Positions 5,051-7,853 of a stretch of 7,853 bases of DNA are shown here, piece by piece; the stretch's first letter is position 1, and the number at the start of each line of letters is the position of its first letter. The translations under genes were made by a program, and so were the position numbers. Source of the DNA: Deltaproteobacteria bacterium (lineage in GTDB: Bacteria; Desulfobacterota; DSM-4660; Desulfatiglandales; HGW-15); contig CP070840.1 in the NCBI GenBank assembly GCA_020342025.1, positions 2,408,147 to 2,415,999 on the forward strand. The letters run 5' to 3'. The notes below the pieces were generated by a model, which saw only the letters and a list, made by a program, of their open reading frames with translations, was not told the DNA's origin and did no database searches.

Positions 5051-7701
5051 TTTTCTGTCCTCCTTTTGACGGTATAGGCCTTGACCCTCGAGACAATCTC
5101 AAGAGAGCCTACAACGGGGCACATATGCTTGTGATCCGATCTTAACAGTGCATTGAAATTTACGCCCTTTCCTTTGGCGATGGGCCTTCCCTTTGCCCAG
5201 CCGCCCAAACCCACGACGCCTATCACCTTAGGATGTATGAGATGGGACGTTTTTACCTGTCCTTCCACTTTATCCCCCCAATGACTTTCCACACAAATTG
5301 TATCGGTATCTTCAATTCCTTTTTTCTTTGCCGTTTCTGCATTCATTACGATGTTATAGGTGTACGGATTAGTGGCACTCATCTCGTCGACGAAAGGATT
5401 TTCAAGCATATGTCTATGGGTATGAAGCACATCGCGGTAAGATACCCCCAGCAGATCATATTCCGAGTCAGGAGGCAGTTCCGTGAAAACCACCGAAGGG
5501 AAATAGCTAATGAGCGGTGTATAGTAGTCCCAGTCCATGTGCATCCCTAAACTTTCACATATCTCCTTTATCTTTGGCTTGTTCTTCGCCACAGTCTCAA
5601 AGTACATGGGGACCCTGGCATCCACATGATATCGCCAATAAGCCTCCTCTGGCCTCTTCTCCCAGGTGATAAAGCCATTTTCTCTGAACCAATCCAGTCC
5701 CTTCTCCTCACCGAAGTAGTACTTCAGGACCCTGTCGGTAAATTCCGGCGCTGAAATTTTCTCATCCGGCCCCACGATATCGGGCTCAGCATCGTTCACT
5801 CCGTCTTGCTCCCAGGTACTGCTCTTACCCGAAAAGTAATTTTCCAAAAAGGTGTTATACTCGGACCTGATCCCAACCCTATCGGCTAATTCAAAAAAGA
5901 GATCCAGCGTATCTTTTCTCTCATATTTTGGTTCGACAGCCGGCATCCTCACGTGGAAGCTCCATTTATCCAAGCCTATGGGATAATTAAAGAAAAAGCC
6001 TATGGATGAGGCCACATCATAGCTCTCATAGGCATGACAATCAGGTAACACGATATCGGCGAACCCTTCTGTGGTTTCGTTATGTATTGTGTTGATGGAA
6101 AACATAAATGGGATTTTGCCAAGAAAATTTTCTGCTATGGCTGAATTCACGATATTCATAACCACGTTTCCGCCATACATCCCATAAACTTCCACCTCAT
6201 AAGGTCGCCCGGCTTTAGTCCATATTTCATCAAAGTCGTCCGTATATGGGTAAGGATTCATGCTGGAGTCGGCCAAAATGTCCAGAAGGTTGATCAGCCC
6301 GGGGCCTGTCACCTCATGGGGTGGCCAGGGCGTTCTGGTATGCCAGAACCCGGGAGTCAGCATGCCGTCAACACCCCCGTAGGGTTCAAAGTTGGGACGC
6401 CCGCTCTCTGGATGTCCGAAGCTTCTCACCGTCCCCGAGCCCACAATGCCCCCCGGGACATCCTGATTACCAAGCAATATATTCAGTAAGTTCATGGCCA
6501 GGTACTGGTGAAAGGCGTTCTGATGCGTCTGTACCCCCTTGTACCCGACCACGCAGGCTGGCCTGTAAGGAAAAGTCTTACCGCCAATCTCGATTGTACT
6601 GCCAATCTTGGCCGCATCCACAAGTTCCTGGGCCAATCGTCTTATCCTCTCTTCAGGGACTGTGCTGATCTCCGAGGCCCACTTCGGATCATATTGCTTA
6701 ATGAGTTCTTTCCAGAGGTGGAAACCGGGATGGCACTTCACACCGTTGACCGTGTATTCTCCCTCCAAGGCAGGATGGGATAATGTTGGGTCATCATAGG
6801 TCTTGGCTTTACTATCCTTTTCATCCCAGAGGAGTGGTTTTCCACTCTCTTTGTCTCTAAGAAACAACATGTCAGGCCCAACGAGATAGACGCCGTTGGT
6901 TTTATGCCTTATGTACTCTTTGTCATAGATGCCGATCTCGTGCACAATAAGGTTGGCCATAGCCAGAAACACGGCGATATCCGTTGCGGGTAAGATGGGA
7001 ATCCATTCATCCGCATCAGCCGCTGCACGAAAACCTATGGGATCCATGACAATGGTTCTCATTCCTCTGTCCCTGGCAGCGGCTGCCATCCGCATGGATG
7101 TGGACGCCATACGGCCTCCACCATGCCCCTCATTTCCTCCGCAGCGAAGCACAAAGTTAGAGAACCCATAGTCAGGGAGTATATCCCAGGCGGCGTGCAT
7201 CAAGGCCCCAGCATGGTGGGCAGCAGCGCCGCATTGAGACCCGACCCCGCCAAAGGCCTGATTGCGGCTGCCGCAGGCAAGAAAAAAGAAACTTGCAAAT
7301 ACTGTGGCTTTGAAAGGGGTTCCAGGGCCGGGTGTAAAGGCCCAAACTATGGATCTGGGATCCTTCTTTATGGCTGCCTTGACCTTTTCAGCAATGGTAT
7401 CGAGCGCCTCTTCCCATGAGATCCTTTCCCATTTCGGGTCTTCATAAAGTCCTTTCTTAGGATTGGTCCTTTTTACGGGATAATTGATCCGATTGGGGTC
7501 ATGAAAGTCCATGATGGTGGCAACACCTTTGCCACATTGACCTCCTCGGCCCCCCAGATCACTTTCAGGTACCCCTTCTATGGCTACCGGAACACCGTCC
7601 ACCACCTTTATCTGTACGCCGCAGAGATTATAGCATCCGGCGCAGATGGAATAAGACCAGTATTCTTTTTCCTCTCTGTTGGTGGGAAGTTTAGTACTCA
7701 T
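5047..7701 (-). CDS. padB: Phenylacetyl-CoA:acceptor oxidoreductase-type molybdopterin catalytic subunit
   Basis: From the ATG at 7701 the protein has 884 residues and is a complete DMSO-reductase-family molybdopterin subunit. C20, C23, C27 and C56 ligate the N-terminal [4Fe-4S] cluster. GSQCGAA places C157 where the Mo-coordinating cysteine is found in NapA- and Psr-like enzymes. DEWIPILPATDIAVFLAM (231-248), GNQDVPGG (411-418), ETTEGFADIVLP (542-553) and a C-terminal cofactor-binding domain (about 775-875) follow in the usual order. The start at 7701 is chosen because GGAGG lies seven bases upstream; an in-frame ATG at 7743 falls inside the promoter-like leader and adds 14 residues without a good site. 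No twin-arginine signal is present, so it should stay in the cytoplasm, as expected for an enzyme acting on a CoA thioester. Phenylacetyl-CoA dehydrogenase is inferred from pad context; another cytoplasmic molybdopterin oxidoreductase cannot be excluded from motifs alone. Confidence 0.75.
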   Translation of the reverse strand: MSTKLPTNREEKEYWSYSICAGCYNLCGVQIKVVDGVPVAIEGVPESDLGGRGGQCGKGVATIMDFHDPNRINYPVKRTNPKKGLYEDPKWERISWEEALDTIAEKVKAAIKKDPRSIVWAFTPGPGTPFKATVFASFFFLACGSRNQAFGGVGSQCGAAAHHAGALMHAAWDILPDYGFSNFVLRCGGNEGHGGGRMASTSMRMAAAARDRGMRTIVMDPIGFRAAADADEWIPILPATDIAVFLAMANLIVHEIGIYDKEYIRHKTNGVYLVGPDMLFLRDKESGKPLLWDEKDSKAKTYDDPTLSHPALEGEYTVNGVKCHPGFHLWKELIKQYDPKWASEISTVPEERIRRLAQELVDAAKIGSTIEIGGKTFPYRPACVVGYKGVQTHQNAFHQYLAMNLLNILLGNQDVPGGIVGSGTVRSFGHPESGRPNFEPYGGVDGMLTPGFWHTRTPWPPHEVTGPGLINLLDILADSSMNPYPYTDDFDEIWTKAGRPYEVEVYGMYGGNVVMNIVNSAIAENFLGKIPFMFSINTIHNETTEGFADIVLPDCHAYESYDVASSIGFFFNYPIGLDKWSFHVRMPAVEPKYERKDTLDLFFELADRVGIRSEYNTFLENYFSGKSSTWEQDGVNDAEPDIVGPDEKISAPEFTDRVLKYYFGEEKGLDWFRENGFITWEKRPEEAYWRYHVDARVPMYFETVAKNKPKIKEICESLGMHMDWDYYTPLISYFPSVVFTELPPDSEYDLLGVSYRDVLHTHRHMLENPFVDEMSATNPYTYNIVMNAETAKKKGIEDTDTICVESHWGDKVEGQVKTSHLIHPKVIGVVGLGGWAKGRPIAKGKGVNFNALLRSDHKHMCPVVGSLEIVSRVKAYTVKRRTEK

Positions 7702-7708
7702 AGTTGAT

Positions 7709-7715
7709 CCTCCTC
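7709..7715 (-). promoter_or_regulatory. Strong Shine-Dalgarno site fixing the padB start
   Basis: On the minus strand GAGGAGG (7715 to 7709) sits seven bases before the ATG at 7701. It is the strongest site in the window and decides this start over the longer in-frame ATG at 7743. Confidence 0.8.
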
Positions 7716-7733
7716 TCTTCCGAGCTGATATGT

Positions 7734-7752
7734 CTCGATTCAAAAAATCGAG
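7734..7752. promoter_or_regulatory. 7-bp palindromic hairpin in the padB leader
   Basis: CTCGATT (7734-7740), loop CAAAA, AATCGAG (7746-7752) is a perfect inverted repeat. If the TATAAT at 7761-7756 is the -10 box, transcription starts near 7749, inside this element. It could be an operator at the start site or a 5'-end stem protecting the transcript. Without further data the two cannot be told apart. Confidence 0.45.
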
Positions 7753-7755
7753 GGA

Positions 7756-7792
7756 ATTATACGTATTCCTTTCATCGATAAAGGCATGACAA
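7756..7792 (-). promoter_or_regulatory. Candidate padBC promoter
   Basis: The minus strand has an exact TATAAT (7761 to 7756), 55 bases before the padB start. The hexamer at usual spacing (CTTTAT, 7783-7778, 16-base spacer) is a poor -35 match. A good-looking TTGTCA (7792-7787) lies 25 bases from the -10, too far for a normal sigma-70 promoter. The combination would fit a promoter that needs an activator, but the call rests mainly on the -10 box. Confidence 0.35.
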
Positions 7793-7802
7793 AATGATTT
7801 TG
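7790..7802. promoter_or_regulatory. Possible regulator-binding palindrome upstream of padBC
   Basis: CAAAAT-G-ATTTTG (7790-7802) is a perfect palindrome with six-base arms. Its centre lies about 47 bases upstream of the start predicted from the TATAAT box, a usual place for an activator contacting RNA polymerase. The regulator is unknown and no regulator gene is in the window. A/T-rich palindromes of this size can occur by chance. Confidence 0.35.
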
Positions 7803-7853
7803 GACCATGCCCCTCATTAAACCACGGGCGAATATACCGCAGCTTTCATAATG

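Noticed and set aside
7229..7235. Selenocysteine at the Mo ligand of padB
   Set aside because: The residue at the ligand position is encoded by an ordinary TGC cysteine codon, and no in-frame TGA occurs in the gene.
5233..7707. Several plus-strand open frames of 60-115 codons opposite padB
   Set aside because: All are shadows of an 884-residue gene with cofactor motifs along its length; none has a convincing ribosome site or domain.
7702..7743. Longer padB N-terminus from the ATG at 7743
   Set aside because: It would run through the leader hairpin and the strong Shine-Dalgarno site that belongs to the ATG at 7701.
1..7853. tRNA, rRNA, CRISPR array or transposase gene
   Set aside because: Nothing with the needed fold, spacer-repeat periodicity or coding motif was seen on either strand.

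Overview
The window looks like part of an anaerobic aromatic-degradation locus. By protein motifs and gene order it matches the pad genes known from Azoarcus/Aromatoleum and Thauera, which oxidise phenylacetyl-CoA at the alpha carbon to phenylglyoxylate and then decarboxylate phenylglyoxylate to benzoyl-CoA. Protein families are assigned by reading motifs only; no database search was possible. The substrate assignment rests mainly on having both enzyme types side by side.

Layout. On the + strand are the end of a small ferredoxin subunit (1-108), the alpha subunit of a 2-oxoacid:acceptor oxidoreductase (112-1314, padG-like), an FAD/NAD oxidoreductase (1332-2594, padH-like), a roughly 400-base non-coding stretch packed with inverted repeats, and a beta subunit joining a four-cluster ferredoxin domain to the thiamine-diphosphate domain (3001-4368, padI-like). 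After 28 bases the direction switches. On the - strand, read right to left, are a promoter-like leader (7702-7802), a DMSO-reductase-family molybdopterin catalytic subunit (7701-5047, padB-like) and a four-cluster iron-sulfur subunit (5050-4397, padC-like) overlapping it by four bases. The two operons converge.

How they would work together. PadBC would take electrons from phenylacetyl-CoA through the Mo cofactor and a wire of five [4Fe-4S] clusters. PadFGHI (with padE presumably to the left of the window) would oxidatively decarboxylate phenylglyoxylate with CoA, passing electrons through PadI/PadF clusters to PadH, which has the folds for FAD and NAD. The product, benzoyl-CoA, is the central intermediate of anaerobic aromatic metabolism. 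The membrane subunit padD, which follows padC in the described cluster, is absent: padC runs straight into the convergent operon.

Organism. Dense Fe-S, oxygen-sensitive enzymes, clear Shine-Dalgarno sites and moderate GC suggest a strictly or facultatively anaerobic bacterium. The low-complexity palindromic repeats between padH and padI and between padI and padC remind me of intergenic repeats common in Desulfobacterota (sulfate-reducing and syntrophic lineages). That placement is an inference, not shown by the sequence. No RNA genes, CRISPR arrays or transposase genes were seen.
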